DNA from: Syntrophales bacterium
GTDB taxonomy: Bacteria > Desulfobacterota > Syntrophia > Syntrophales > JADFWA01
NCBI GenBank assembly: GCA_030655775.1
Contig: JAUSPI010000246.1
Span: 1 to 34,142 of the forward strand
DNA: 34,142 nt
Direction of reading: 5' to 3'
A program made the translations under genes and the position numbers. How positions within the stretch are numbered: the stretch's first letter is position 1; every line of letters starts with the position of its first letter. The notes under the pieces were generated by a model, which was not told where the DNA came from, made no database searches, and saw nothing but the letters and a program-made list of their open reading frames with translations. This document shows positions 25,661 through 32,935 of the stretch, piece after piece.

Positions 25661-25739
25661 TTTCTTGACACCATTAAATAATCGTGTCATTTTGCAAGTC
25701 AACCATCAATATACATGTTTTTTATTGGAAGGTCGAAAA

Positions 25740-26903
25740 ATGTACAAAAGAAATCTTCGATTGCCTGAGAAACCAAAGCAAAGTTTTTTCCTCTGGGGGG
25801 CGCGCCAGACCGGTAAAACAACGTTGTTAAAGACATGCTACCCGGATGCGCTGCGAATTGATCTCCTCAAAACCGATGAACTCATGCGATACGCAAAGGA
25901 GCCGTCGCTCTTGCGGGAAGAGGTGGCAGCGCTTTCACATGAACGACTGATTGTGATTGACGAAATTCAGAAGGCCCCTGTACTTCTGGATGAAATCCAT
26001 TACATGATTCAGGAGTGGCAACGTGTTTTTGCATTGTGCGGCTCCAGTGCGAGAAAAGTTAGACGAGGGCATGCAAATTTATTGGGCGGCCGTGCGATTC
26101 GCTATGAACTCTTCGGCCTGGTGGCACAAGAACTTGGCGCTGATTTTTCCATTGAACATTTCGTCAACACCGGCCCGCTTCCGGATCATTATGGGGCTGA
26201 AAACCCTGCTCTGGCGCTTCGTGCCTATGTAGATGACTACTTGCGGGAAGAAATTCTGGAAGAGGGCATGACGCGTCGCCTGCCAATATTTTCCGACTTT
26301 CTCAGGGTGGCAGCCATCGGGGACACGGAAATGCTGAACATGTCCAACATTGCACGAGAAACGGGGATCTCAGTTACCACGGTCCGGGACCATTATGGCA
26401 TCCTGGTCGATACCTTGATGGGCACCTTCCTGCCGGCCTTCACATTGCGGCCCAAGCGCCGCACGATTCAGGCGCCGAAATTCTATTTTCGGGATCTGGG
26501 TGTGGTCAACCATCTGGCAAGGCGTGGGGCCATCCAGCCCGGATCGGAACTGTTTGGCAAAGCTTTTGAAAACTGGCTGTTTCATGAACTGTCGGTTCAC
26601 GCAAAATACAGCGAATTGTTCTATGAACTTTCATACTGGCGACTTTCCAGCGGTATTGAAGTCGATTTTATCCTGGGAACAGGTACTGTCGCCATTGAAG
26701 CAAAAGGCAAGTCAAAAATCACCTCCGGGGATATCCGGGGACTTGTCAATTTCAAAAAAGATTTTCCTGAGGTAAAGTCGCTGATCATCGTTTGTCTTGA
26801 AAAAAGGATGAGGAAGACCGACGAGGGTATTCATATCGTGCCTTATCAAGAATTCACCAAATTGCTCTGGGATGGAAAATGGACCCAGGATCTCTATCGA
26901 TAA
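25740..26903 (+). CDS. AAA-type ATPase with DUF4143 C-terminal domain
   Basis: A 387-residue ATPase of the large family of accessory P-loop proteins with a DUF4143 nuclease-like C-terminal domain; molecular role not established. Walker A is GARQTGKTTLL near residue 20, Walker B is LIVIDEIQKAP, and a sensor-like ALCGSSARK follows. The C-terminal half has FGKAFENWLFHEL, YWRLSSGIEVDFILG and VAIEAKGK, which resemble the PD-(D/E)XK layout (D...ExK). An in-frame ATG at 25665 is possible, but 25740 has GGAAGG eight bases upstream and begins like homologues. Often found singly in accessory regions. Confidence 0.9.
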   Translation: MYKRNLRLPEKPKQSFFLWGARQTGKTTLLKTCYPDALRIDLLKTDELMRYAKEPSLLREEVAALSHERLIVIDEIQKAPVLLDEIHYMIQEWQRVFALCGSSARKVRRGHANLLGGRAIRYELFGLVAQELGADFSIEHFVNTGPLPDHYGAENPALALRAYVDDYLREEILEEGMTRRLPIFSDFLRVAAIGDTEMLNMSNIARETGISVTTVRDHYGILVDTLMGTFLPAFTLRPKRRTIQAPKFYFRDLGVVNHLARRGAIQPGSELFGKAFENWLFHELSVHAKYSELFYELSYWRLSSGIEVDFILGTGTVAIEAKGKSKITSGDIRGLVNFKKDFPEVKSLIIVCLEKRMRKTDEGIHIVPYQEFTKLLWDGKWTQDLYR

Positions 26904-27132
26904 TCACCGCCCCTGGAAAGAAATTTTTCCTTATGGCCGATGATAAGTTCTTTTAATTTTTCTTTTTCCATCCTCTAACCGCCATTATATTTCATTGATG
27001 TTGCATTATAATGTCATATATATAGCAATGTCAATGCCCTTTTAAGGCACCGGTATTAGATCCCAGCCCTTTTTGCCGGTTTCCGCCGCGTTCAGCGGTT
27101 ATTTTTTCGTTTCCTTTACTAATCTGCGCCTG

Positions 27133-27161
27133 CCCCGTAGGTAGGCACTATCGTACTGGGG
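27133..27161. repeat. GTAG...GTAC palindromic repeat, copy 1
   Basis: CCCCGTAGG ... ATCGTACTGGGG. Member of a family also present at 29958-29984, 29996-30025 and 32242-32270. The 316-bp gap from the ATPase to 27219 otherwise shows only AT-rich sequence with repeated ATTATAATG-like motifs and no gene. Confidence 0.75.
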
Positions 27162-27193
27162 TTAAAATGATTCTGCTTTTATACTTAACTGGG

Positions 27194-27216
27194 GCCTTAG
27201 GCGGAAGTGGGTAAAG
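27194..27216. repeat. Dispersed 23-bp repeat, copy 1
   Basis: GCCTTAGGCGGAAGTGGGTA plus AAG recurs with two changes at 32796-32818, just upstream of the epimerase. Confidence 0.7.
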
Positions 27217-27219
27217 GTA

Positions 27220-27495
27220 TTAGAAAATTATTTTTGACGTTTTAATATGGTTTTCTGGGTTAAACGTTGCTCGGCGTTCTTGAATGTTTGGCTTTTGGTG
27301 AAAGCGTCTTGGATTGCCACACATAAAACAGGAGCAAACCTTCGGTGTACGGGAATACATCCCCACCCGACGTGCAGGGAGATCTGTCGCATACATAAAA
27401 TAGTGGCCCAGCGTTTTGCGAACCCATGCCTTTTTGCGTTTATCATGATGACGACGCAACGCACGTTTATGGCTTCCTGGTTTTCCTATAATCAT
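27220..27495 (-). CDS. Small basic protein with CSCxMCGNPRR motif
   Basis: A 91-residue, strongly basic protein. The core RTPKVCSCFMCGNPRRF, with three closely spaced cysteines before NPRR, is a pattern I recognise from short conserved hypothetical proteins found in many environmental bacteria; it looks like a small metal-binding or nucleic-acid-binding knuckle. Function unknown. It overlaps the gene upstream by four bases (ATGA), so the two are translationally coupled. The C-terminal 20 residues after NIQERR may be extension into non-conserved sequence. Confidence 0.7.
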   Translation of the reverse strand: MIIGKPGSHKRALRRHHDKRKKAWVRKTLGHYFMYATDLPARRVGMYSRTPKVCSCFMCGNPRRFHQKPNIQERRATFNPENHIKTSKIIF

Positions 27496-27728
27496 TTTCT
27501 CATGAGTTCCGGATACTTCTCAGGATCAAAAAATGCCTTGCCATCCTTATCCATAAGCCAGGGGTTCCCGGCCTGCCTGCGGTGCATGAGCAGCGTCTCA
27601 TCAAGGAAATGGCCAAGGAGCCGGCAGTTCCTGTGCCGTTCCTTTCGGTTGGCGAGTTGCTTATCTTTTTTCTCGCTCTCCGCTGTAGTGATGCCCCTCA
27701 TGGGGGTTTTTCTTCGAGATCTTGACAT
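27492..27728 (-). CDS. Small conserved basic protein, MSRSRRKTP-type
   Basis: A 78-residue protein starting MSRSRRKTPMRGITTAESEK and ending FFDPEKYPELMRK. The N-terminal SRRKTP and the C-terminal FDP-x-PELMRK blocks look conserved in small uncharacterised proteins that accompany the CSCxMCGNPRR gene. No function is known. The pair forms a two-gene unit; a dispersed repeat lies right upstream of the start. Confidence 0.7.
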   Translation of the reverse strand: MSRSRRKTPMRGITTAESEKKDKQLANRKERHRNCRLLGHFLDETLLMHRRQAGNPWLMDKDGKAFFDPEKYPELMRK

Positions 27729-27738
27729 AATGTTTTTC

Positions 27739-27771
27739 TCGCGAAACGAGGACTATTTTTATCCGAGCAGG
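27739..27771. repeat. Dispersed 33-bp repeat, copy 1
   Basis: TCGCGAAACGAGGACTATTT (first 20 bases) recurs with three changes at 32166-32198, where it lies inside the epimerase coding region. It is followed by a GC-rich CCCGCC...GGCGGG foldback. Confidence 0.8.
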
Positions 27772-27817
27772 CCTACCCGCCATCGCTCTCGCTCAGGCGA
27801 GGCGGGCGGGTCGCTCG

Positions 27818-27838
27818 CTGTGCCCCACAGCTTTTAAA
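27818..27838. repeat. Dispersed 21-bp repeat, copy 1
   Basis: CTGTGCCCCACAGCTTTTAA plus A; exact second copy at 28514-28534. In this copy it is followed by a GGAGTCTGACCCC segment. Confidence 0.85.
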
Positions 27839-27878
27839 TGGAGTCTGACCCCATTTACTCCAGCGGCTAATTCAGTTT

Positions 27879-28110
27879 TCACGTTTCATTGACTTGTTTA
27901 AGTGCGAAATCAACAACCTTTTGACTCAAATAAATACCCTGAGATTCTCACTCCAAAGCCCGAAGTCCCACCCGCTTCAATTTCCTTACAAACCTCAAAA
28001 GGAACAAGAACACGTTTGTAAAGCAGCTTTAGCAAAGATAAGTCGCCAACACCGGCTATGAGAGCAAGTAAAGGCCCCGTGTTAATGACAAGTTTTTCTG
28101 TTTCAGGCAT
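27879..28110 (-). pseudogene. PIN-domain toxin (DUF3368-like), internally deleted
   Basis: The N-terminal part, MPETEKLVINTGPLLALIA through VLVPFEVCKEIEAGG, is a PIN-domain start with the first catalytic Asp position read as Asn-Thr in this subfamily. The sequence then jumps, with a frame change, to GIYLSQKVVDFALKQVNET and a stop at 27879, which looks like the C-terminal helix of the same family. About 80 residues, including the remaining acidic residues, appear deleted. Toxin partner of the antitoxin gene it overlaps by eight bases. Probably dead. Confidence 0.7.
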
Positions 28111-28357
28111 TTTGCATATCCGATAAAAGCTCATCTTCTTCAAGATCAATCATTGGCACATTGAACCGATGAAGATTGAGTAAAAAATTAACCCTGTCAA
28201 GTCCGGCCAATGATGCCGCCATGCCGGATGACAGCCTTTTCATCTCGAACAACTTTACCGCCATCGCCATTCGGGCTTCTTCCTCAAATGCCTTCTTTGT
28301 TGTTTGAAGAATATCCGGTAAATTTTGTGGATATTCAATATTGAGTTGATTGGGCAT
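28103..28357 (-). CDS. UPF0175-family antitoxin
   Basis: An 84-residue protein with the UPF0175 pattern: LNIEYPQNLPDIL, then EEEARMAMAVKLFEMKRLSSGMAASLAGLDRVNFLLNL in which an HTH-like helix pair can be seen, ending MIDLEEDEL. GGAGG seven bases upstream marks 28357 as the start; the longer reading frame to 28471 lacks a ribosome site. Usually paired with a DUF3368 PIN toxin; here the partner is internally deleted, so this is a solitary antitoxin. Confidence 0.82.
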   Translation of the reverse strand: MPNQLNIEYPQNLPDILQTTKKAFEEEARMAMAVKLFEMKRLSSGMAASLAGLDRVNFLLNLHRFNVPMIDLEEDELLSDMQNA

Positions 28358-28513
28358 ATCGCACCTCCGAACCCTTATTAGATTAACCTTAGTCCATAAT
28401 AGCAAATAACTTATGATAGTGTCTATATTTTCTGCGACTAATTCTTTGGTGTATAAAATGTCTGCGTTCATCCGCGCCCATTTAATTCCATTCGAGAGTG
28501 TAGCGTGGGATCT

Positions 28514-28555
28514 CTGTGCCCCACAGCTTTTAAAAGGGCGCTGTCCCTATTAAAA
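28514..28555. repeat. Repeat pair abutting vapC stop
   Basis: The 21-bp repeat (28514-28534) is followed by GGGCGCTGTCCCTATTAAAA (28536-28555), which recurs exactly at 29375-29394 in the RelE relic. The vapC stop codon overlaps its end. Confidence 0.85.
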
Positions 28556-28954
28556 AATCCAGTTTTCCAGATGCAGGCCGGCAATTCTTTCAAATTCTTT
28601 GGTATTGTTGGTCACCAATATCATGTCCCGTGATCTGGCCAGGCCTGCTATGAGTAGATCATAAGGACCAATCGGCATTCCTTTCTTTTCAAGTTGCGCG
28701 CGAATAGTCGCGGCTTCCATAGCAGAGGAACGATCCATGTCAATAAGATTCAACGGCAAGAAAAACTTGGTAAGAGCATCTTCGGAACGTTGCCGGTATT
28801 GGCTTTTTTCAATCCCATATTGAAGTTCAAACAGGGTAATAGTGGAAACCGCGACATCCTGTGGAGAATGCTGCTTGAATCTCGCAAGAACCTCCGATGG
28901 GCGTTTTTTAATGAGGTATATGCAAATATTGGTATCAAGCAGATAGTGCATCAA
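28550..28954 (-). CDS. vapC: VapC-type PIN ribonuclease toxin
   Basis: A 134-residue PIN-domain toxin. YLLDTNICIYLIK holds the first Asp, FELQYGIEKS the conserved Glu, and PIGPYDLLIAGLARSRDMILVTNNTKEFERI the C-terminal Asp and the TxN motif. All four acidic positions appear present, so an active nuclease is likely; tRNA or rRNA cleavage is the known role of the family. Overlaps vapB by four bases. Two consecutive ATG codons (28954 and 28951) are possible starts. Confidence 0.93.
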   Translation of the reverse strand: MMHYLLDTNICIYLIKKRPSEVLARFKQHSPQDVAVSTITLFELQYGIEKSQYRQRSEDALTKFFLPLNLIDMDRSSAMEAATIRAQLEKKGMPIGPYDLLIAGLARSRDMILVTNNTKEFERIAGLHLENWIF

Positions 28955-29181
28955 AAAGACCCCCTCTTCTGCATGGCAGGCTGATTACGACCGTCTTTCA
29001 TAAAGTCTTCCGGGAATTCACTAAGAGACTCGAACAACGAGTCCCACGTCGTTACTATGGGCTCCAATATAATCTGGTTGCCTTCCTTGAATATTTTCAC
29101 CTCATTACCGGGAATTCTAAACGCCTTGGGCAGTCTTACTGCTTGAGAACTCCCATTCTGAAATAACTTTGCTGTTTCCAT
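28951..29181 (-). CDS. vapB: VapB-type antitoxin (AbrB-like)
   Basis: A 76-residue antitoxin with an N-terminal swapped-hairpin AbrB domain: METAKLFQNGSSQAVRLPKA, FRIPGNEVKIFKEGNQIILEP, and a C-terminal acidic and aromatic tail (SLFESLSEFPEDF) that binds VapC. GAGGGTAAT precedes the ATG. The upstream TATATATTTTTAGTATATAC palindrome region probably contains its autoregulated promoter. Confidence 0.92.
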   Translation of the reverse strand: METAKLFQNGSSQAVRLPKAFRIPGNEVKIFKEGNQIILEPIVTTWDSLFESLSEFPEDFMKDGRNQPAMQKRGSF

Positions 29182-29270
29182 TTTATTACCCTCCTTATCG
29201 TATATATTTTTAGTATATACACCAATAATCTAAAAGTCAACTATGATGAATTCGTAAAAAGTCACAACCC

Positions 29271-29335
29271 GGGTCATTGCGAGAAGCGTGTGAGCCTTTA
29301 GCCGCGAGCGGAGCGTGGCGGGACGAAGCAATCTA
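29271..29335. repeat. REP-like element with ATTGC...GCAAT ends, long copy
   Basis: GTCATTGCGAG starts and GACGAAGCAATCT ends the element; the interior is GCG/GAGCG-rich. It is directly preceded by TTCGTAAAAAGTC (29251-29263), also the end motif of the inverted repeat at 1698-1874. Confidence 0.8.
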
Positions 29336-29374
29336 ATAAATACAGATGGTTATAACGCATGAGATCGGGTAAAT

Positions 29375-29533
29375 GGGCGCTGTCCCTATTAAAATGCAGT
29401 TTACGACTCCCGGGGGATGGGGATTGTCAGGTAGTGTTTCAATAGTTTGAAGAATTCTTGAAATGGTCTTCTTCTGAAGTTTCTTGAGCTCTTTTCGAGC
29501 CGATTGTTTCCACTCGATCTTATATGAAGCCAT
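29375..29533 (-). pseudogene. RelE/ParE-type toxin relic
   Basis: The first 42 residues, MASYKIEWKQSARKELKKLQ through TIETLPDNPHPPG, match the start of RelE-like toxins. After the run of C and G at about 29406-29413 the frame shifts (an SRKL continuation is in another frame), and the exact 20-bp dispersed repeat at 29375-29394 then replaces the expected C-terminal strand region. Reading continues only into REP sequence. The catalytic C-terminus is absent. Confidence 0.75.
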
Positions 29534-29717
29534 CGGTTTTTAACTCAGCAAGAAACTTTTTGTGAGATATTGTTGGTTCATCTCTTTTCTCAGCTACGGC
29601 AGCCAAATCTTCGATATCCTCGATCAACTCTTGAAATTTAGAGATCGACAAAATAACTGATTTTTTCTTACCCTTTTCATCCGTTATATATTGAGGGTAA
29701 ACATTGTCTAACCTTAT
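29520..29717 (-). pseudogene. Antitoxin of the RelE relic, lacking a normal start codon
   Basis: An open frame without ATG, GTG or TTG encodes TIRLDN-like sequence followed by VYPQYITDEKGKKKSVILSI, LIEDIEDLAAVAEKRDEPT and HKKFLAELKTDGFI, then TAA, overlapping the toxin start by 14 bases. This is the typical antitoxin partner of RelE-like toxins (Phd/YefM-like or prevent-host-death-like). GGAGG lies ten bases before an ATA codon at 29717, so the start has either mutated from ATG or is non-canonical. Since the toxin is broken, decay is likely. Confidence 0.65.
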
Positions 29718-29889
29718 CGTTGGAGTACCTCCTTCCTGACCGCAATAATACTATCACCTCAAAGATGGGATCGCAAACCAAATTGGCATTCCTGCCGTTC
29801 GTCCTATTAGCGCCTTTGCGACTTTGCGTGAGATTTAATCTGCGAAAATCTGCGCCTGCCCCGCCTGTCGAAGATGCCGCCGTGCGGTG

Positions 29890-29921
29890 CCCTGTGGAAT
29901 CCGAAGGCCATTCCTCTGGGG
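29890..29921. repeat. Short relative of the palindrome at 25445
   Basis: CCCTGTGGAATCCGAAGG and then CCATTCCTCTGGGG: same outer arms with a reduced interior. It lies in the 360-bp stretch 29718-30080, which is a mosaic of repeats with no credible gene. Confidence 0.7.
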
Positions 29922-29957
29922 TTTACCCCGTTAAATTCCGAAGGACAGCGAAGTTTA

Positions 29958-29984
29958 CCCAGTAGGTCCGGAAGATCGTACTGG
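29958..29984. repeat. GTAG...GTAC palindromic repeat, copy 2
   Basis: CCCAGTAGGTCCGGAAGATC followed by GTACTGG. CCAGTA and TACTGG are inverted arms. Confidence 0.8.
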
Positions 29985-29995
29985 AGCGTATTTAA

Positions 29996-30025
29996 CCGGG
30001 GTAGCTCCAGCAGATGGTACTGGGG
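29996..30025. repeat. GTAG...GTAC palindromic repeat, copy 3
   Basis: CCGGGGTAGCTCCAGCAGAT followed by GGTACTGGGG, only 11 bp from copy 2. Confidence 0.8.
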
Positions 30026-30080
30026 TAATCTGCTGATATATGTTCTTTCCCGCCATTCACAATCTGCGTTAATCCGCGAA

Positions 30081-31231
30081 TCAATCCTCACCAGCCATAA
30101 AGTAACCACCTGTTTTAGGAGCTCCTTTAAAAACAATCCTGTTTTCGTCCCGTAGTTTCTTAATCCACCGTTCGTTGGTCTTTGCCGGAACATGAAGCTG
30201 TTCGGAAAGCTCTGGTATCCTCAAGCCGGGTTTATTCTTGATGCAATCCATCAAGCTGCTTACTCCCTCACTTACTCCCTCACTTACTCCCTCACTGATC
30301 GACACAAGGGTGCTGAAAGTCACCAAAACACCGCCGCCAGTCTCCTCCACATCGAAGATAACCTCTGGATATGCTTCAAGCTCCTTACGAATACGAATAA
30401 ATCCACTGCCATATTTTTCAATATTTTTTGTCAGATAAAACGCTTCAGCGATTAACTTGTTACGGATATGCCATCAAACTCGAACGCCACGCTGATATGT
30501 GAGATAAGAAATTTCATCGCCTGCTCAACCGCATCAAACAGGGTATCTGTAATCTGACGATCATCTATAATTATGGTTGGGGTTTTAAAGCGACCTATAT
30601 GAATATGATGACGCAGCGGGTTATTGGCAAACAGGAGCATGGCCGCCCAGGTCGGACGGTTATTGACAATATACTTGAGCTTTTCAAGGGCCAGCAGCGG
30701 AGATTTGTCCAAGGTAAAACGGTCGCACTGATTGACCTGACCGATAAATTGTTCAATCTTGCTCACAGACAGGGAATTAAGATCTTCCTGGAGAGCTTCG
30801 TAAGCATCCCAGGAGAGTTGTAACGACTGCATGTATAGATCGGTTATTTCATTCAAACTGAGCTGATGATTGGAACTGGCAATCCGTTTAAAATATTTTC
30901 CCCTGGTATTGATCGGTTTAATCGGATACTCACTGATGCGTATGGCGACAACAGTTCGGCCATCAATATCAAACGCTTCAATATCCGGAATAATAGAGGG
31001 ACTCGTCGAAGATTTTACTTGTCCCAGCCATTTATTGAGCGTCTCTTTACCCAGACTTACCCCCAGGACAGTGCCGTTATCCTCAACTCCTACCAGCACA
31101 GTTCCCCCGTTTGCATTGGCAAAAGCCACGAGTGTTTCAATCGATTTACGGTCGAATGAGGATTTATATTCAAGTGTCAGAGATTCGCCTATACGAATCA
31201 GCTCACTAATATTATCGGTTGATGCAAACAT
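30081..31231 (-). pseudogene. RecG-like/AlbA-domain ATP-binding regulator, internally deleted
   Basis: The N-terminal frame (30452-31231) starts with an AlbA_2 domain: LTLEYKSSFDRKSIETLVAF, ANGGTVLVGVEDNG and YPIKPINTRGKYFKR, and continues to SVAFEFDG. It then stops. In another frame just downstream, RNKLIAEAFYLTKNIEKYGS, GFIRIRKELEAYPEVIF and EETGGGVLVTF continue the same family, then a SEGV repeat and a winged-helix-like end (IPELSEQLHVPAKTNERW). The expected histidine-kinase-type ATP-binding stretch of about 70-80 residues between them is missing. The break is near 30455-30470. Probably inactive unless the N-terminal part alone is used. Confidence 0.8.
30259..30294. repeat. 12-bp tandem repeat within the AlbA relic
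   Basis: CTTACTCCCTCA three times in a row, encoding SEGV-SEGV-SEGV on the minus strand. Such a linker repeat is a usual polymorphic feature of this protein family. Confidence 0.95.
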
Positions 31232-31379
31232 AGCAAACTGTCCTGTTAATCATATATACTTTACCCCCAATAACCACAATAAGCGAAGCCTGACCCCCGT
31301 TAATATTGGCATCAAAAAGTGCACTCTAAGACCCTTTTAGCCCCTGATTCAGGCAATATCTTATATAAAAACAAAAACT

Positions 31380-31400
31380 TATCGGGGTCAGACCCCGATA
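31380..31400. repeat. 21-bp perfect palindrome
   Basis: TATCGGGGTC-A-GACCCCGATA, 10-bp perfect arms. It directly follows the stop codon of the small relic at 31401. GACCCC-type ends recur near 27847 and 31290. Confidence 0.9.
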
Positions 31401-31502
31401 TTATGTGTTGACCGCCTTGAGCGCCTCATACTGTGCAGCGCGGATACGCTGTTTGATCTCACCCAGCAAAGCTGGGTAGTTAGTTGGCAAATTAGTTGTC
31501 AT
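31401..31502 (-). pseudogene. DUF1016 (YhcG-type nuclease) N-terminal fragment
   Basis: A 33-residue open frame MTTNLPTNYPALLGEIKQRI followed by RAAQYEALKAVNT. The LLxEIKxRIxxAQYEALKAVN pattern is the start of DUF1016/PDDEXK nuclease family proteins, which are normally more than 300 residues long. It ends in the 21-bp palindrome, suggesting that the rest was removed or replaced by the repeat. Confidence 0.65.
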
Positions 31503-31521
31503 AATTTTCTTTTATATTTTA

Positions 31522-32772
31522 TTATCTTTGCGCCTTTGCGCCTTTGCGTGAGACATCTTTTTCCGCGTAATCTGCGGACTGATACCAATCAACAGTTTCC
31601 TGAATACCCTGCTCAAAGGTGTATGGGGCCTGCCAATCTAAAAGTTCACGTATTTTACTGGAATCAACACACAAAGAACCTGTCAAACGATCAATTTCAG
31701 CCCTTTTCCCTGTCAACAAGCCCAATGCTTTGAGCATAACCAAAGGAACGGGCAAAAGGGTTGCCTTGCGGCCCATGGCAGAGGCCATTTTTTGTACCAA
31801 TTCAGCAGTAGAGACATCCTCTCCATCACTGATTAGAAACGTTTCGCCTGCTGCTCTGCGGTGCTCCAAACAGGTCATGATGGCGCTTACGAGATTGCCA
31901 AGGTAAACCATACTGCGACGATTACGCACAAGTCCCAAAGGCAAAGGAATGCCCTTGTGGATCAGTTTCAATAGACGCAAAAAATTTGCTTTTACTCCAG
32001 GCCCATAAACCAAAGGCGGTCTCAAAACAACCACCTCCAAACCAGTATCAGCCGCAATATCACGTAAAATCTGCTCTGCTTCCCATTTGGAAACAGCATA
32101 CGGATCCCGCGGCTCAGGAACATCCATTTCGGTGTAAGGATCAGAGCTGTCTTCAGCCTTTTCTTTCGCGAAGCGATGACTATTTTTGTCCGAGCAGGTC
32201 GCTCGGACAAATGTCTGTGTCAGTCTGTGTGGGTCTGCCTGCCCTGTAGCTCCGGCAGATGGTACCGGGGTGGCTAATTCTTCATCTTTTTCATTCGACG
32301 TTGGGCGTTCGATGTTCGATGTTGGACGTTCATCCCTTTTCCTTCCGATCTCTGTCTTTTCCTGACCACTGACCACTGACCACTGACCACTGTACCTCGT
32401 CCTTTCCCCATTAACCTTCACCGAGCTTATATAAACAAAACGTTTAACGCTGGCATTCGCAGCCGCAATCGCAAGGCATTTAGTCCCCTCAACATTAACT
32501 TCCCTGAACGCGGCAAGCGGATCAGCAGCGCTCTCGCACATAACATGCACCCGGGCTGCAAGATGCACAATGCCCTCAATACCGTCCAGCGCTTCAGACC
32601 AATCAGTCTCCGGGCCAATATCCCCGATCATCGCCCCTTCAACACCTGAAGGCAAAGCCGTCATTTGATCCGCGCGCCTGACAGCTCCCCGCACCTGGTA
32701 TCCAGCCGCCATCAGTCTTTTGCATAAGGCCTGTCCGATAAATCCGTTAGCACCTGTTATTAAAATATTCAT
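31522..32772 (-). CDS. NAD-dependent sugar epimerase with an in-frame repeat insertion
   Basis: Extended SDR of the UDP-glucose/UDP-GlcNAc 4-epimerase-like group, 416 residues. TGANGFIG (6-13) binds NAD; the catalytic YAVSK is at 225-229; VVLRPPLVYGPGVKANFL and DGEDVSTAEL are typical. Residues 126-207 (about 82) are not from the enzyme: they are encoded by repeats (32152-32397) and separate VKVNGERT from DPYTEMDVPEPRDPYAVSKW, which are normally close. Without them the protein would have the usual length. The last ten residues (VSRKGAKAQR) come from a TTTGCGCC repeat. Frame is kept. Substrate unknown; it may modify the lipid-linked sugar made by the sugar transferase. Confidence 0.88.
   Translation of the reverse strand: MNILITGANGFIGQALCKRLMAAGYQVRGAVRRADQMTALPSGVEGAMIGDIGPETDWSEALDGIEGIVHLAARVHVMCESAADPLAAFREVNVEGTKCLAIAAANASVKRFVYISSVKVNGERTRYSGQWSVVSGQEKTEIGRKRDERPTSNIERPTSNEKDEELATPVPSAGATGQADPHRLTQTFVRATCSDKNSHRFAKEKAEDSSDPYTEMDVPEPRDPYAVSKWEAEQILRDIAADTGLEVVVLRPPLVYGPGVKANFLRLLKLIHKGIPLPLGLVRNRRSMVYLGNLVSAIMTCLEHRRAAGETFLISDGEDVSTAELVQKMASAMGRKATLLPVPLVMLKALGLLTGKRAEIDRLTGSLCVDSSKIRELLDWQAPYTFEQGIQETVDWYQSADYAEKDVSRKGAKAQR
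31527..31551. repeat. TTTGCGCC octamer repeat
   Basis: TTTGCGCC, TTTGCGCC, TTTGCGTGAG. Related stretches at 24187-24201 and 29810-29832. It encodes the last residues of the epimerase. Confidence 0.85.
32152..32397. repeat. 246-bp repeat mosaic inserted in the epimerase gene
   Basis: Contents from low to high coordinate: the 33-bp dispersed repeat copy 2 (32166-32198), the GTAG...GTAC palindrome copy 4 (32242-32270, ending GTACCGGGG), five GAYGTTS heptamers (32297-32331), and four TGACCAC heptamers (32363-32390). The total is divisible by three and contains no stop in the epimerase frame. Boundaries are inferred from where enzyme homology stops and resumes. Confidence 0.8.
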
Positions 32773-32784
32773 TACAAATTAATC

Positions 32785-32818
32785 TTACCCAAATCAGCCT
32801 TGGGCGGAAATGGGTAAA
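32785..32818. repeat. Hairpin upstream of the epimerase; 23-bp repeat copy 2
   Basis: TTACCCA (32785-32791) and TGGGTAA (32811-32817) are inverted arms; the inner GCCTTGGGCGGAAATGGGTA matches the repeat at 27194 with two changes. It lies just upstream of the epimerase start. Confidence 0.7.
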
Positions 32819-32935
32819 GATTGCAGCTCCAAAAAGCCAAATTAATCCTTTACGCAGACAACCCCTCTGGTTTCTTCGAGATTAGGGTAATTGTACCAGT
32901 GATTCTATTTCTTGAAGGACAGTGGCCAAATCGCT

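Noticed and set aside
25442-25702. 86-residue K/E/G-rich open frame on the minus strand
   Set aside because: It is a reading of the heptamer tract followed by part of the four-helix-bundle relic in another frame.
27247-27837. 196-residue plus-strand open frame
   Set aside because: It is antisense to the two small conserved genes, whose ATGA overlap and conserved blocks support the minus strand.
29807-30193. 128-residue open frame on the minus strand
   Set aside because: It runs through at least three different repeat copies and the end of the AlbA relic in another frame; no conserved content.
32830-32935. Broken frames downstream of the small helical protein (LATVLQEIESLV and NHWYNYPNLEE)
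   Set aside because: Too short and interrupted by stops to call a toxin or antitoxin relic.
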